Assembly (NCBI GenBank): GCA_013215055.1
Contig: JABSRQ010000001.1
Location: 1 to 64,000, forward strand
Length of the DNA stretch: 64,000 nt
Reading direction: 5' to 3'
Source of the DNA: Pseudomonadales bacterium
Lineage (GTDB): Bacteria > Pseudomonadota > Gammaproteobacteria > Pseudomonadales > DT-91
Shown here one piece after another: positions 27,730-37,077 of this stretch (positions within the stretch are counted from its first letter, which is position 1; each line of letters opens with the position of its first letter). The notes beneath the pieces were generated by a model. That model was not told where the DNA came from. It saw only the letters and a program-made list of their open reading frames with translations, and searched no databases. Made by a program: the position numbers and the translations under genes.

Positions 27730-28794
27730 TTAAAAAGCCATCTGCCAGGCTAGAACCAGGCTATCATCAAAGGCCATTTGAGGGCCGTCGAGTTTTTGAT
27801 CGATTTCTGTAGTGTATTCAAAGGCCAGTCTATTGCCTGCCGGTAAGGTTAAATTGGCGCCGATGCCGGCTGATAATAATTGCCCACCTTGAAGATTAGG
27901 GTCTGCCAAGGGGTTCATCATTTTCATCATCATGAGTTCACTGTCTTCACCGTCGATATTATCCCAATCTTCATAAGCCAAACGGGCTGATAGAGACAAG
28001 TTATCCAGCACAGGCTTTTGTAACCAGCCCTGTACTTTATAACGATTGCCCAGGGTATAGTCTCGGTCATTTTCACCGGTGCGGATGGTCGCTATGGCTT
28101 GCGCTCCCCAACCCATGAAGCTATTTTGCGCGGCATAGGTAGCGCCGGTTAATACATCATAAGTACCTGAACCCAGTTGCATACGATAAGCCATAACTTT
28201 GTCATTTACTTTTTCATCGATAGAGCCAGTAGGCAAGCTAAGCGCCAGATTTAGGTGTAGCTTGTGACCATCGCGATCAAGAATATTGTGCAGCACACCT
28301 ACCTTGATATCACCCAAACCACTGCTATTCATCTTCATGGGCATGTCCATGTCCATGGTTTGCATCATAGCCATAGAGCCCATGCCAGCCATAGCGTCGG
28401 TTGTGGGCATATCCATACGCATGATCATGTCCATGTTGTTTTCCAGATAAGGCACCATCAGCATCCAGGTGGTTTTATCCGAGCTGGCGTACATGCCACC
28501 AAACATATGCATATGCATTGTCATTTTGGTGGGGGCCATGGCGTTCATGCCGTCTTTTTTATAGGCAGTGAGCACGTCATCGACGGAGACTTTTTCATCA
28601 CCATCTAACATGCCTTTCATATTCATAGACATAGCACGGTAGGACAGCATAAACTCGCCTTCTTTATGGGTGTGATCTCCCATTACCGAGATAGGTGCAT
28701 GGCTATCTGGGCGGGAGGATTGCCAGTCATGTGCCCATACCGAGGGTGTAGCTATCGCTGCAGCAGATAGTAGTGTAAAGGTCAGTCTTTTCAT
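27730..28794 (-). CDS. Met-rich outer-membrane protein (phenol-degradation/transporter-like barrel)
   Basis: This is a 354-residue protein with a signal peptide (TPSVWA/H). A region at about 100-160 is extremely rich in Met and His, with MTMHMHMFGGMY, MDMIMRMDMPTTDAM and MQTMDMDMPMKM. The remainder has barrel-like strands (SGLGDIKVGVLHNI, LHLNLALSLPTGSID) and ends in WQMAF, typical of the outer-membrane proteins grouped with the meta-pathway phenol family. Met/His clusters commonly bind Cu(I) or Ag(I), so a role in copper handling is plausible but inferred. No copper operon is adjacent. Confidence 0.75.
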   Translation of the reverse strand: MKRLTFTLLSAAAIATPSVWAHDWQSSRPDSHAPISVMGDHTHKEGEFMLSYRAMSMNMKGMLDGDEKVSVDDVLTAYKKDGMNAMAPTKMTMHMHMFGGMYASSDKTTWMLMVPYLENNMDMIMRMDMPTTDAMAGMGSMAMMQTMDMDMPMKMNSSGLGDIKVGVLHNILDRDGHKLHLNLALSLPTGSIDEKVNDKVMAYRMQLGSGTYDVLTGATYAAQNSFMGWGAQAIATIRTGENDRDYTLGNRYKVQGWLQKPVLDNLSLSARLAYEDWDNIDGEDSELMMMKMMNPLADPNLQGGQLLSAGIGANLTLPAGNRLAFEYTTEIDQKLDGPQMAFDDSLVLAWQMAF

Positions 28795-28906
28795 GTTCTA
28801 AGCTCAATGATGGTGAACGCAGGCAATTATATAGAAGGCACAACAATTTTGGCATGTGGCATAATGTCGCAGTGCCTGTAAAGCAGGCCATCAGTACACA
28901 GGCATC

Positions 28907-29077
28907 ATGAAGCAGACATTGTTAAACACCGATAAGCTGTTGGCAGATGGTCTAAACGAAGCACAGGCAACCTGGAAGTTGCTGTCGATATTGAGGTTAA
29001 TCACTTATATCAGCGTTATTGTGCTGTTTGTTTTAGGTGAATGGCAACAATTACACGCTATGTATAAGAAGCATTAA
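28907..29077 (+). pseudogene. sensor-kinase-like N-terminus truncated by repeat R6
   Basis: ATG 28907 opens a 56-codon frame whose first 51 codons look coding: a soluble start (LLADGLNEAQATWKLL) and a membrane helix (LITYISVIVLFVLGEW). This resembles the N-terminus of PilS/NtrB-type sensor kinases with several membrane helices, but the match is weak. At 29060 the frame runs into repeat R6, whose first codons ATG TAT AAG AAG CAT TAA add MYKKH and a stop. The rest of the gene is missing. Confidence 0.5.
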
Positions 29078-29253
29078 CGTGTAAATGGATCAATCTATAT
29101 ATATCGCCTGATATTTTCATTGGTATAGATGGTTTCAATAATGAGAAAGCTGCCCGATTAAAGCTAACAATATCCCCTGTTAGCACCTTAAGTTCTAACA
29201 ACTAAATCTTGGGCGAGGAATATCCAACCGTCTAAAAAAACCTGCATAAATAG
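29060..29253 (+). repeat. dispersed repeat copy R6 (near full length)
   Basis: About 194 bp from the sharp 5' edge to the GCATAAATAG end, with the first hairpin arm CAATATCCCCTGTTA retained and the second arm damaged (TAACAACTAAATCTTGGG). Confidence 0.88.
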
Positions 29254-29352
29254 CGTCTTTGTCATTTCTTGTTTTGGCGTAATGGGTTAAAGATCGATAT
29301 GACGGATAACCGAGCTCATTGAGCAGTCAGTGAATAGAACGATTCCAAACTT

Positions 29353-29432
29353 GCGGTAAAGCGGTAAAGCGGTAAAGCGGTAAAGCGGTAAAGCGGTAAA
29401 GCGGTAAAGCGGTAAAGCGGTAAAGCGGTAAA
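29353..29432 (+). repeat. GCGGTAAA x10 minisatellite
   Basis: Ten perfect, uninterrupted copies of an 8-bp unit in non-coding DNA, 100 bp after R6 and 260 bp beyond the stop codon of the PEP-CTERM gene. Perfect repetition suggests recent expansion by slippage. Confidence 0.97.
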
Positions 29433-29694
29433 GAAAATAAATTTGATAATATCGATAAGTTGGATTTCAATTTCAGACAATAATAACTTCAGTATAATTA
29501 CTGCCTTTTGGAGATCCTTTTGAATATTTTAACCAACGACAGGTAAAAAAATCCGATGATACTAAGGACATCATCAGATCAAAATATGTGCTATTCACAA
29601 CGCTAAGGTCTGAGAATTAAGGAACCGCCCCGCTCTAGTCAATATCAGATGATAAGAATAATAAAGTGCTCAAATAATCCTCAGCCATTTCTAG

Positions 29695-30441
29695 CTAATC
29701 TTGTAATGCGGCATCGCTGAATACTTTTCTACGAGCCAAAAGTAGCCCCGCTAGTCCCAGTCCAAGTAGAAAGAGAGTTGATGGTTCTGGAACTATTCTA
29801 GCCGTCACTTTTATCACCAAATCATCATGATTATCATCATCGATACTGCCCGCCTTCCAGAATGTACCACCGCCATCATCGAGAGCAATATAGACAGAGT
29901 TTGAGCTGGCATCGTTCTCGTAATAACCCAAGAAAAAATTCGGTGCACCTTTACCATTTTCATAAGGGCCAGCTATGCCTATGGGTGCAACATTTTTTCC
30001 ATTCTCAACGGTTGCCGTATATGCAAGATTATTTTTCTGTATGGTTTGGAATGCAAAATCTATTAACATGCCCGATAAGGAGATGGAGGTTGCAGTACTT
30101 TCTACAGCAGTAAATTCCGCACCTTTATTTGCAAAAACGAGTTCATCATCCACAAAAAAACTGTTAGTCCATCCCGCTTCAAAACCCACATACTCATAGC
30201 TTAATACGACATCTGCGGTAGCATATAGGTTTGCATTATACCAGCCTATGGCTCCTTGAGTTTCGGCGACATCGTGAATCGCGCCCAAGGGTAGATGATC
30301 GGTATCTGGCCCATCAGCCGCCACATAATCCTGGTATGGATCAGCGGACAGTACAATTTCTAAAAGACCGGCCTGGGTTACTGGAACCCCTAACATTAAC
30401 AAGATGGTCGCACTCATGAATTTCAATGATTTCAGGTACAT
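29695..30441 (-). CDS. PEP-CTERM sorted exported protein
   Basis: A signal peptide (LGVPVTQA/G) opens this 248-residue protein. The mature part is beta-rich and unassigned, with Tyr- and Asp-rich stretches. The C-terminus carries the sorting signal VPEPSTLFLLGLGLAGLLLARRK, that is PEP motif, hydrophobic helix and basic end. PEP-CTERM proteins are processed by exosortase and go to the cell surface or the extracellular matrix. No exosortase lies in the window, so the system must be elsewhere in the genome. The function of this protein is unknown. Confidence 0.85.
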   Translation of the reverse strand: MYLKSLKFMSATILLMLGVPVTQAGLLEIVLSADPYQDYVAADGPDTDHLPLGAIHDVAETQGAIGWYNANLYATADVVLSYEYVGFEAGWTNSFFVDDELVFANKGAEFTAVESTATSISLSGMLIDFAFQTIQKNNLAYTATVENGKNVAPIGIAGPYENGKGAPNFFLGYYENDASSNSVYIALDDGGGTFWKAGSIDDDNHDDLVIKVTARIVPEPSTLFLLGLGLAGLLLARRKVFSDAALQD

Positions 30442-31648
30442 TATCCACCTCTTTTATGTCTAATAACTATTATTTAAATACAAGCATTAATTGAACCAGT
30501 TAAATTATATTTCGTTAAAACAATAAATTATAAAAAAGTAAATTATCTATGAAATATTAACTGTAAAAAATTTCGACACTTCATCATTGTCCTTTAAGCA
30601 CAATGCCTAAAGAGAGAATTCTAATCCTGAATCACAGCCAAACGCTTACTTATCCTCTGCCATTTTTCAGCGCCACCCACTAATTAGGCCAGCTACCATC
30701 AGGGAATGATTGCAGCCACTGTATCACCCTGCTTATCTTTCCTAAACTGATGCAGGAATTTATCGTCTTCCATATTGAAGCATCATCTTGATATTTTCAC
30801 AAAGCGTCAAAAAATCTTGTTAAATTAACGTTTATTTAGGTCTTCTGTCTGCCTCTACTAGCCAGTCCATCCATGTCGACTGAATTACCCGCCTGGACCA
30901 AGGGTTTTGTGCCCCAAGATTCAGCAATAGCCCACCATCCTCAATTGATACTGGCCATCAAAAAAAACGGCAATCTCAATCTATGGAAGCCATCCTGACC
31001 ATGTATAATAAGTTACGTGCAGGTCAGCCTTAGACCTTGATTGAGAATCTGCTGACCAATAAATCCACCAAGAGACTAAGGTGGCTTGAGAAATCCGAGC
31101 CATCATCGCGATGCCCCAAAAAACCTTCGACTATTGGCAATATAGAAAGTCATCACAGTCTAAGTTCGGCCCTTGGTTATCGTTACAATGAAGTCTATCG
31201 AAGTGTGTTTCAATTTAATAAATGTAAAAAGTAAACGCTGAATGGATTTAATAGTTATTTTTATATCAGGCCATTTATTGAATATCGTTTTTAAAATATT
31301 GTTCGTGAGCAGTTATATTTTTTTGAACAAACGATTTCCACTCATAGTATAGGTTTCCAGTTCATATTTTTTTCCTTGTAGTTATTCTTTGCCAGGGTGA
31401 GATGCTTTATCAATTTTAGATTTATTTTAATGTAATCTTCGCAACCTGAAAATAAAATCCACACAAGTTCTACTAAATTTCAATTCAGTGCCAAACCCCA
31501 TTTTCGTCTTCTATCGAACTCGTTAAATCTGTATTGATAAGTATTATTTAATCAGAACCGGCTCTATAAAGTTTATTATTTTAGCTTTATGTACAAAGTT
31601 TTCTACCTCCTAATATGCAGGGAAAATACAGATAAACAGGATTAATTA
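30442..31648. other. 1.2-kb stretch of decayed DNA
   Basis: This region contains no intact gene. Several short frames look formerly coding but are interrupted, for example 30873-31000 (MSTELPAWTKGFVPQDS) and 31037-31234, which shift frame every 30-60 codons. I could not assign a family with confidence. Confidence 0.5.
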
Positions 31649-31823
31649 TGAACCAAAAAATACTTGTGGGATTGGTGAGTGTCGTTGACGTGTGGGCATT
31701 TTAATTCTATGTATCTCCTGCGACATGAGCAGTGTTGAAAATAAAGATCAAACTGCTATTGAGGGGAGGGCTGATTTATTTAGTGAATTGTCGATAGATG
31801 GAAATGTTACCTTTGAAACCTAA
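31649..31823 (+). pseudogene. small lipoprotein remnant, frameshifted
   Basis: ATG 31649 gives MNQKILVGLVSVVDVWAF then a stop. In another frame the sequence continues as a hydrophobic run with lipobox-like LCISC and then MSSVENKDQTAIEGRADL to a stop. Joined, the two would form a small lipoprotein of about 58 residues. It lies beside a decayed sensor kinase and upstream of a spondin-domain gene. Confidence 0.4.
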
Positions 31824-31879
31824 AGGCTGGTAAATGTTGATATCAGGTTTGCGCAGCACCGAGCATTCAGGGACACTTT

Positions 31880-32460
31880 TTGCTAGGTGAAACCACCTGC
31901 ATCGGAGTTTGATAGCTGATAAATCTCATCCATTGTTTGACTCAGATTATCGGTCTTATCTATAAATAATTGAACCCTTTATTCGTCGGCTACAAAGATA
32001 CCGTCTCGAATGGCGGTTAATTATGATTTAAGTACGGTTAATGGTGTTCTGAGTTTGTGTGAGATATCGGGCATCCAGTGAAAGCGACTTTTTAGGTTTT
32101 TCTCAAGCGTGCTTGTGATGATTAGTTTTGGGATGTGATTAAATGCTGGGATAATACCAGAGCCATAACAATGGCCAATAGAATAATGGCTACAGCGATG
32201 AGACAATAGGTTTGAGTTTGTTTGGCTAAAAACTCACTGGCAGGACTGTCGTTGACGGCATTGGAGGGGACCAAACCTAACCCGCCGATGATGTTGCCAT
32301 TAAGTATGATTGTGTCGGTACGAGGAGATCATTTAAGTTTGTTTAATAGGCTATGACGTTTTAATGTTTGTCGTAGAGACTTAAGCGTCGTAACTCGCTA
32401 GGTACGATTGTCTCTGAGCCTGTTATTAGCCTCTCACCCAGTGGCGACCATTTTTCGTAC
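31880..32460 (-). pseudogene. BaeS-like sensor histidine kinase, decayed
   Basis: Translated in pieces on the minus strand: FLAKQTQTYCLIAVAIILLA forms a second membrane helix, then SHKLRTPLTVLKS is the phospho-acceptor H-box, then, past an in-frame stop, LTAIRDGIFVADE and DKTDNLSQTMDEIYQLSNSDAG. These match the HAMP-to-HisKA part of BaeS-type kinases. There are several stops and frameshifts and the ATPase domain is absent. The cognate regulator is not present. Confidence 0.6.
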
Positions 32461-32865
32461 AGTCATCTTTGATACGGTCAATATCCCTGAAGTACAGCAT
32501 GTTGAAGTGTTTTAGTAATCTGAGGTCATTCAGTAGAGTAGAAAGGCAATAAATCTAACTCCATATTCTGATAATACTCGATGTATTCTAACAGGTAAAA
32601 GCTAGGTAACGTAGACCCTACAAGCCTATGTTAGGGTAGCTAACTTAGAAAAACACCTCTGGTTGTGGGCTTTAGGCAGCTGAAAAGCAAGCGGGATTAC
32701 CTTATCGATCAAATCCAAATAAGTTACCGGATCTCAAAGTCTATATTTCCAAGTGTCAGCAGAATCGTACCGGGCTGGAAAAAGTCATTGCAGGGCGATG
32801 AGGATGATGCAAGTAGGCACGCTTAGCGTGCCACTCAGTTATGTGATGAGCATGATTAAGCAGTC

Positions 32866-33543
32866 TTAGTCATCATCATCGTCATTTCTCCAAACACGCT
32901 TCACCGTGATTTTTGCAATGACATGTCGCCAGTCATGATCGGCTGTACTTAAATCACCTACACCATGTATGCCTGAATGAATGTGAATATAGCCTTCGCC
33001 ATCATCACTACTGTATCCTTCCCCACCACAAGGTCCAGGTATACTGCTGCAGAGTTCATTGTTTTCTTCACTGCCCGAATCATAGACCGGGGAATAAAAA
33101 GTTTTGCCTTTTCTACCTTTGGGTAGTTTCACCGACTGCAGGGCAATAAATCCATCATTGCTAGGCAATATCATGGAGGCCATGCTTAAGTACTTGGCAT
33201 GATGACCAGCTTTAAGTTTGACCGTCACGGATGCGCCAGGCATTAACACGTCTTCGGTAAAGGCCGTATCTTTCACCTTCCCCGTAGCTATTAACGCATC
33301 GGCCAGAGGGCCGGTTGCCCCACCTTCTGCCAGCATGGCAAGTTCATCACTGGCTGTATCGCCTAAAGCAAAGAATGTCGGCCCGGCTTTATGTGTGGCG
33401 AAAAAGAGGGGGGTGAAGAGACTGCCTTTGCTGATATTGGTTACCGTTACTGCATAATAGTCAGCCCAAACCAATGTTGCTGAAAATATCAGTATCGTAC
33501 CTAGCGTGATTTTTTTGATGAGTTTTACAAGATTTATATTCAT
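32866..33543 (-). CDS. spondin-domain exported protein
   Basis: A 225-residue protein with a signal peptide (FSATLVWA/D) followed by a spondin_N-type domain: YAVTVTNISKGSLFTPLFFATHKAGPTFFALGDTASDELAMLAEGG, then later VTVKLKAGHHAKYLSMASMILPSNDGFIAL. The C-terminal part has two Cys and an Asp-rich end (RNDDDDD), with GYIHIHSGIHG that may bind metal. Bacterial spondin proteins are periplasmic or surface proteins of unknown role, often next to a two-component system; here the neighbouring BaeS-like kinase is broken. Confidence 0.82.
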   Translation of the reverse strand: MNINLVKLIKKITLGTILIFSATLVWADYYAVTVTNISKGSLFTPLFFATHKAGPTFFALGDTASDELAMLAEGGATGPLADALIATGKVKDTAFTEDVLMPGASVTVKLKAGHHAKYLSMASMILPSNDGFIALQSVKLPKGRKGKTFYSPVYDSGSEENNELCSSIPGPCGGEGYSSDDGEGYIHIHSGIHGVGDLSTADHDWRHVIAKITVKRVWRNDDDDD

Positions 33544-34066
33544 CGTTAGAACCTCCTGTTAAAATGAATGATCAGAGGCTATTGCCCCCACGTTTTAAGG
33601 ATAGTGAGCATATTTTATTTAGGGGTTGAGAAACCATAACGAATAGATCACAAAAGTATCACGGTGTAAAAAACATCTAGAAACATAACGTCATCGTGGT
33701 GCGTCCCCAATACGGATGCTCGGGTATATCTGGATGCGTTTTATTTTTTCCGGTCTGCCTATATTATTTTTATAAACATGCTTCAAGCAATGATAAGTAA
33801 ATTTATTTTATCTTTTTTCCAAGACCTGCCCCTTACAATTGTAATAATTCTGAATTCCGCCTAGAGGTTGAATAGGTCTGAGAAAGTCATTTCAGACCCG
33901 CGGAGAAGTGCGATTAGCTTGGGGCTGTTGGTTAATATGTTAAATTGTTTTTAATAGAGCAGGTGTTGAAAACCTTCACTCCTTAAACCCTGCTACTGTG
34001 AATGAACCGGTTTTATGGCTGGAACTCCACATTCTCTGATAAGCACAGGTTTTATTATGTGTGCAT
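33544..34066. other. intergenic stretch, no gene recognised
   Basis: About 520 bp upstream of the spondin gene, including its promoter. No coding frame was seen. It ends at R7. Confidence 0.45.
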
Positions 34067-34187
34067 ATGTATAAGAAGAATTAACGCGTACATGATTCAA
34101 TCTTTAGGTACCGCCTGAAATTTTCATTGCTATAGATGGTTTCAATAAAGAGAAAACTGCCCGATTAAAACTAACATTATTCCCTGA
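34067..34187 (+). repeat. dispersed repeat copy R7
   Basis: Begins ATGTATAAGAAGAATTAACG, keeps GTACCGCCTGAAATTTTCATT and the AGAGAAAACTGCCCGATTAA block, and loses most of the hairpin after ATTATTCCCTG. Confidence 0.85.
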
Positions 34188-34638
34188 AAAATAAAAACTC
34201 CCCTTCAAGCCCAAATCTGACATTAGCTATAAAGCATAAATACACTAAAGTACGCTAACAATGGAGCTCCTCTATATTGACTATGCCTAACGGTGTTTCT
34301 TATCGCAGATGATAACCGCATCTCTTCCTTAAGAATTTTCAATTCAGGAAACGTCTGCACATCCTGCTCGCCAAGAGCAAATAGTAGCTGCCGCCTCGCA
34401 TGATTTTTATGTCACAAGCTAGCCTCCAAACCAAGCCTGCGGTTAAACACTTACTCATAGGTGAAACTTTTGTCCGCCATAGGGCAAAATTGAGGCTGCG
34501 ATTCACAATATATAATGGCACAACAAATCGTTACCTTGCCGTGTTCCTCTGCCTGCCATACAATCACTGTATAAAAATAATAACCGGAAAGTGGCCCTTC
34601 ATGCTAGCCACTAAAATGGATGGGATTGAGTAGAGATA
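34188..34638. other. intergenic stretch before hybrid kinase
   Basis: About 450 bp without a recognisable gene. It should contain the promoter for the hybrid kinase gene that starts at 34639. Confidence 0.45.
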
Positions 34639-36807
34639 ATGGACTTCAGCGCACACCCTAAACGCATGTTCCGCATAAAAAATACGATGATGGCCGTTGC
34701 CGCCGGCATCGTGCTCACCCTGCTCTGCGTTTACGCCTATTTCACCGGGCGCTTAAACATTGCGCCTGAAACAGGCATTGCAATTGCTGTTATTTCCTGG
34801 TGCGTAAGCGGTATTATCTTTTCACTGATTGCCACAGGTTATACCGAACGTTTTTCAGATCCCGGCCTCACCTCCATTCAAATATATTGGACCTTGAGCA
34901 ACACCCTGATGACACTAGTCATGCTCGATGGTTTCAGGCACATCCTTGTCATACTCATTCTGGCACCGATGATGATTGGTGCTCTGCGCCTGCGCCGTCG
35001 CCAGTATCTGTTGATAAGCCTCTATGCCTCGGTGGTGTACGCATCGACGGTGGTGTTTAATATGCTGCACTCACCTATTATTAATCCCTCACAATCTTGG
35101 CTTTCCCAGCCTGTACTCGATGAAGTGGCCAATGTGCTGGTGTTTGCCTTTATCTGCTACATTCTGGCCGAACTCGGCTCAGGTGTAAGCTGGTATAGAG
35201 AATCATTGAAACGAAAAAATGTGGAGCTGGAAAAAGCGCTGGAGGCGAAAAGCCAATTCCTGGCGAATATGAGCCATGAACTACGTACCCCCTTAAATGG
35301 TATTGTTGGCATGACATCCCTAATGATGGATACACAATTAGACAGCGATCAAAAGGAATGTGCCCAGGCCGTGATGGTCTCCTCCAATGCCTTGGCGGAG
35401 ATTATCGATAATGTGCTGGATTTTTCCAAGATTGAAGCCAATGAACTCAAGCTGGATTATCAAACCTTTTCCTTACAAGCCCTGGTGGAAGATGCTGTAC
35501 TCATTACCTTGCCCAGAGCCAGAGAAAAAAGGCTGTGCTACGAGGTGAATATCGACCCCAGCATTGCGCCACAACTTATCGGCGATGCCCTGCGTATTAA
35601 ACAGGTGCTGGTGAATCTGCTCTCCAACGCGATAAAATTCACTAGCAACGGTTATGTGCTTATTTCCGTGCAACAACGCCAACAAAAAAAGGGTCTGGCC
35701 TCTTTGCACTTCTGTGTGGAAGACAGTGGAGTGGGCATTGCCAAGGATAAGCTGGAATCGATATTTGAGATGTTCTCACAGGAAGACGGTTCAACCTCGC
35801 GTCTTTTTGGTGGTACCGGTCTGGGACTTTCCATTTCCAGTTCATTGCTGGCTTTAATGGGCAGTTCTATTCAGGTAGAAAGTGAAAAAGGCCAGACAAC
35901 CACATTTAGTTTTGAACTGGATCTGCAAGTTGCATCAGCCAAACCAGCGGTCAGAAAAGAGAGCGTACAAACTACCAGGCAAAGCACTGAGCAATTTTTA
36001 GCCGGCTGCCTGATTATCACCCGGGAAGATCTGCCGCGTTCACGTGACTTACGTGACCAGCAAGTTACAGCTTACGGCGCTAAAACCCTATCGGTGGTGA
36101 GTCTCACCGCCTTACAAGCTCAGCTTACTTGCCTGGCCGCCGATCATAAGGGCCGGGTGATTATTTTGCTGGATGACAGCAAAGAAAATATCATCGATAA
36201 GAATGAGATCGAAAACCTCAGGGCCCATAGCCCGGTTGAGCTTATTATCGTCGGCCTGCCTCTCTACGGAACCAAGGCACAGATACAACAGCTTAAAACA
36301 CAGGGTTTTGATTACGCCTTCCCTAAACCATTTTTTAATCATGCCCTGCAGGCCTCAACCGATACCATATCCGCATCACTATTATCTGCCATGGGCATTG
36401 AACGCAGAAACAACAAAAAAATCGCAGATTATCAGGCTTATAACGCTTCCATCTTGGTGGTTGAGGATAACCGCGTGAACCAAATGGTGATCTGCAAGCT
36501 GCTGCAAAAAATGGCTTGCACGGTTGAGCTGGCAGAAAACGGCCTGCAGGCGCTAGAAAGTTGTCAGCAAAAAAGCTACGACCTGATTTTAATGGATTGC
36601 CAAATGCCTGAGATGGATGGTTATCAGGCAGCCGCTGAATTACGCGCAGGCCAGGGCCTTAATGCGCAGACGCCAATTGTGGCTTTAACCGCCAATGCCT
36701 TAGACGGTGATAAACAGAAATGCATGGATGCAGGCATGAGTGATTATATGTCTAAGCCAGTGAAAATAGAGCAACTGCAAACCATGCTAAGCTGCTATGT
36801 TGGCTAA
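34639..36807 (+). CDS. hybrid sensor histidine kinase with C-terminal receiver
   Basis: A 722-residue protein with about five or six N-terminal membrane helices (about 15-170) and no large periplasmic domain. A HisKA domain follows with MSHELRTPLNG (His213), an ATPase domain with NLLSNAIKFT, DSGVGIA and GGTGLGLSI, a degenerate receiver-like region (about 450-590), and a C-terminal receiver with LMDCQMPEMDGY (Asp653). It has no output domain, so it should pass phosphate to a separate HPt protein. A second hybrid kinase lies tail to tail 270 bp away. The signal is unknown, and the membrane-embedded sensor suggests a lipid or membrane-state cue. Confidence 0.88.
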   Translation: MDFSAHPKRMFRIKNTMMAVAAGIVLTLLCVYAYFTGRLNIAPETGIAIAVISWCVSGIIFSLIATGYTERFSDPGLTSIQIYWTLSNTLMTLVMLDGFRHILVILILAPMMIGALRLRRRQYLLISLYASVVYASTVVFNMLHSPIINPSQSWLSQPVLDEVANVLVFAFICYILAELGSGVSWYRESLKRKNVELEKALEAKSQFLANMSHELRTPLNGIVGMTSLMMDTQLDSDQKECAQAVMVSSNALAEIIDNVLDFSKIEANELKLDYQTFSLQALVEDAVLITLPRAREKRLCYEVNIDPSIAPQLIGDALRIKQVLVNLLSNAIKFTSNGYVLISVQQRQQKKGLASLHFCVEDSGVGIAKDKLESIFEMFSQEDGSTSRLFGGTGLGLSISSSLLALMGSSIQVESEKGQTTTFSFELDLQVASAKPAVRKESVQTTRQSTEQFLAGCLIITREDLPRSRDLRDQQVTAYGAKTLSVVSLTALQAQLTCLAADHKGRVIILLDDSKENIIDKNEIENLRAHSPVELIIVGLPLYGTKAQIQQLKTQGFDYAFPKPFFNHALQASTDTISASLLSAMGIERRNNKKIADYQAYNASILVVEDNRVNQMVICKLLQKMACTVELAENGLQALESCQQKSYDLILMDCQMPEMDGYQAAAELRAGQGLNAQTPIVALTANALDGDKQKCMDAGMSDYMSKPVKIEQLQTMLSCYVG

Positions 36808-37077
36808 CTGCCAATGTGGTAATTGTCTTTTCAAGCTGAGGCCATCAACGTAAATGCTGCAACTGCCATTAAAACACACCTGCCAAGCTCGAATAATTTG
36901 TTTTCCAGCTAGCCACTGCGATGCTCATCCCGGCACATAAAAATACGGTTGTTAGACATCTTGCGACTCAAAGGTGAGGCAGTGGTATGCATGGAGAAAT
37001 GAGGTTTACTCACCTTATTAAAGGCGGGAGATCGATAGGTGTAACAACATCAGACTGAGTCGAAAGAGACTTTATAT

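Noticed and set aside
28264..28608. His-rich plus-strand frame (HGHVHVHGLHH)
   Set aside because: It is the antisense shadow of the Met-rich outer-membrane protein; CAT and ATG codons are complementary.
29353..29432. Possible CRISPR or iteron origin in GCGGTAAA x10
   Set aside because: Units are 8 bp with no spacers, and no replication initiator or AT-rich melting region was recognised next to them.
30971..31234. Resemblance of MYNKLRAGQP to an RpoB segment
   Set aside because: The match is ten residues followed by a stop and frame changes; too short to call.
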